Positions 62,536-64,000 of a DNA stretch of 64,000 nt are shown in pieces (the stretch's first letter is position 1; every line of letters starts with the position of its first letter). Origin of the DNA: Flavobacterium sp. HJ-32-4 (lineage in GTDB: Bacteria > Bacteroidota > Bacteroidia > Flavobacteriales > Flavobacteriaceae). The stretch covers positions 3,253,001-3,317,000 of the forward strand of contig NZ_CP092832.1 of NCBI RefSeq assembly GCF_022532105.1. Direction: 5' to 3'. A program made the translations under genes and the position numbers. The notes beneath the pieces are model-generated. The model had not been told where the DNA came from. It saw nothing but the letters and a program-made list of their open reading frames with translations, and did no database searches.

Positions 62536-64000
62536 CTAGTTGAGGACTTTCCGGGTTACTATCGAACCGTCGGTCAAGGTAATTTTCAGAAGCAATACTT
62601 GCTTTTCAAGGTTCAACACTGAAAGGCGCACTTCATTTTCCCCTAATGCCATTATTGTGTGAACCATTCGGCCCCGGATATCAAACAATTGCACTTTTTC
62701 AATACCCGCGGACAAAGCGTGGATCGTCAAACCGTCCTTATCCGTAAAGACCGCTACCGGGATGCCAGCTACGTCGGGTATTCCCAGCGTCGTGTTTGTA
62801 TACTGAATTTGAAAACGGTCGTTGAAATCACCTGCCGCCGTCGTGAAACTATAAGGTGTTTCTTTCAGGTTGGTGACACTACCTGTAATGTTATCCTTGA
62901 GGAAGATACCCTGTTCACCTGCAAAAACGCCGTCGGCATGGTCAAAAGAGATGGTCATCGTACCCGTCGTCTCCGCATGAAGTGCCATCGGCACAATATC
63001 ATTATCATCAAATGATGAGCGCGCCTGTATGCCATATCGTTCACCTCCGATCATCGTAGCAATACAGTTTCCGCTAGGAAGCAGGCGTCCGTCATAACCT
63101 ACGTCTTCACCCATCGTGGCCGTATCAAGATAAGCCAACAGCATCTGGTTACCTTTAGACGTTTCGCTTTCGATGTTTAACCAAAAACGGCTGTTTTCGC
63201 CACTTACTGCACTTCGGAAAAACTGCCCCTGGTTGTTTCCAGTCCGCATATCGGGTGTAAAATTCACAGCAGACAGATTGGAAGTGTTGCTGAAAACAAA
63301 GCCCTGCCCTACCTGTATGGTGCCATTGGGTACCATTCCGCCCTGGAAGGCTGCGGTAGCTCCGGTATTGTTGTACATGGCATAATTAGAGCCGCCAACC
63401 AATTGGTCATGATGCGCCCAGAAGTAGAGACTGCCGGGATTGGTCGCGAGAAATGCATCGGCATCGACTGTCGAAGGAAACGGATTCGAAATAATATGGT
63501 TGTAGTTCGTACCGTTTATTGTTGGTACCGCGATACGACCGTTATTCGGAACACCTGTAAACTGACTGATAAACAATGTTGTAGGTGAAGCACCTGAAAA
63601 CGGCGGATTCGGGAAGTTGTTGGGCGCACGCACCATATACCCTCTCCCTGTCACAAAATCATAGGTCCCAATCGTCGGATCAGATGCACTGCTGAATACC
63701 GGCACGAAGGACGAGGAATTTACATTATAAGTATAAAAACGGTTCCAAAGCGTCAAAGGAGAAAAGGCAAACAATTTTTGTCCGGATACCGGGCTCCCCC
63801 AGTAAACATAGTCCTGGCGCCATATCTTGACGTTGGTTTTAAAGGTAACCAATCCCGAATTGGCAAATGCGTAATCCGATTGCAACAAGTTGCTACCCTG
63901 CTCAAAAGTGAGGGAGCCACCGTTTACCGTTATCGGTCCTGATAGGTCGAAGTCGTATGCCGTAACCGGCTCTCCGTTTGCGTCAACAGAACCAACTGTG
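62536..64000 (-). CDS. Type IX-secreted protein, type A sorting domain (N-terminus outside window)
   Basis: The frame stays open from 62536 to the window end, so the protein is incomplete at its N-terminus. The visible ~488 residues are beta-rich with no known catalytic motif. They include YWGSPVSGQKLFAFSPLT, NHIISNPFPSTVDADAFLA and GQGFVFSN, a layout common in large secreted flavobacterial proteins. The last 75 residues form the type A sorting domain (VQLFDIRGRMVHTIMALGENEVRLSVLNLEKQVLLLKITLTDG...). It is exported by the type IX system and probably attached to the surface. Confidence 0.88.
   Translation of the reverse strand, partial: TVGSVDANGEPVTAYDFDLSGPITVNGGSLTFEQGSNLLQSDYAFANSGLVTFKTNVKIWRQDYVYWGSPVSGQKLFAFSPLTLWNRFYTYNVNSSSFVPVFSSASDPTIGTYDFVTGRGYMVRAPNNFPNPPFSGASPTTLFISQFTGVPNNGRIAVPTINGTNYNHIISNPFPSTVDADAFLATNPGSLYFWAHHDQLVGGSNYAMYNNTGATAAFQGGMVPNGTIQVGQGFVFSNTSNLSAVNFTPDMRTGNNQGQFFRSAVSGENSRFWLNIESETSKGNQMLLAYLDTATMGEDVGYDGRLLPSGNCIATMIGGERYGIQARSSFDDNDIVPMALHAETTGTMTISFDHADGVFAGEQGIFLKDNITGSVTNLKETPYSFTTAAGDFNDRFQIQYTNTTLGIPDVAGIPVAVFTDKDGLTIHALSAGIEKVQLFDIRGRMVHTIMALGENEVRLSVLNLEKQVLLLKITLTDGSIVTRKVLN

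Overview
The window looks like a chromosome segment from a Flavobacteriaceae member, probably Flavobacterium or a close relative with unusually GC-rich DNA. Evidence: Bacteroidota-type promoters (TAnnTTTG) precede many genes; there are type IX secretion sorting domains of both kinds (35274-41660 and 62536-64000), STN/FecR/ECF-sigma signalling and DUF4369-type lipoproteins; and Shine-Dalgarno sequences are largely absent. Most of it is ordinary housekeeping and envelope biology with one insertion sequence.

Left part (1-19000): the end of an isoaspartyl peptidase, small exported proteins, a family 2 glycosyltransferase overlapping a sigma factor and followed by a TonB-like protein, and an MFS transporter. 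A 1.7 kb gene-free stretch follows, carrying three ~300 bp repeat units that abut lipA. Then come a gap gene, lpxK, a Nif3-like gene paired with a zinc-ribbon-family coiled-coil gene whose zinc ligands are missing, an alpha/beta hydrolase, an rRNA pseudouridine synthase, a TPR histidine kinase with its NarL-type regulator, a lipoprotein and a ParDE toxin-antitoxin pair.

Middle (19000-44200): folD and ffh; a LamG lipoprotein divergent from an ECF sigma / FecR / STN-type TonB-dependent receptor operon; an IS110-family element; and a tight four-gene minus-strand run of argS, two SGNH hydrolases and an MBOAT acyltransferase, which points to O-acylation of an exported glycan. A 2128-residue repetitive type IX-secreted protein follows, then an outer-membrane beta-barrel receptor.

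Right part (44200-64000): a FabH-like ketoacyl synthase, a DUF2891 protein, an FAD oxidoreductase, idi, a 6-pyruvoyl/carboxy-tetrahydropterin synthase, manA, tRNA-Thr(TGT), a DUF4369 lipoprotein, an M61 peptidase, a CHASE3 histidine kinase joined to a fatty-acid-hydroxylase-type gene, AlkB, an EamA transporter, an L,D-transpeptidase-like protein, htpG, two lipoproteins and a type IX cargo cut by the window edge.

The features least explained by known families are the tandem palindromic units before lipA, the several families of degenerate short repeats in intergenic gaps (often as facing inverted pairs), the repeated placement of the -7 promoter box four bases from the start codon, and the paired loss of metal ligands in the Nif3/zinc-ribbon neighbours.
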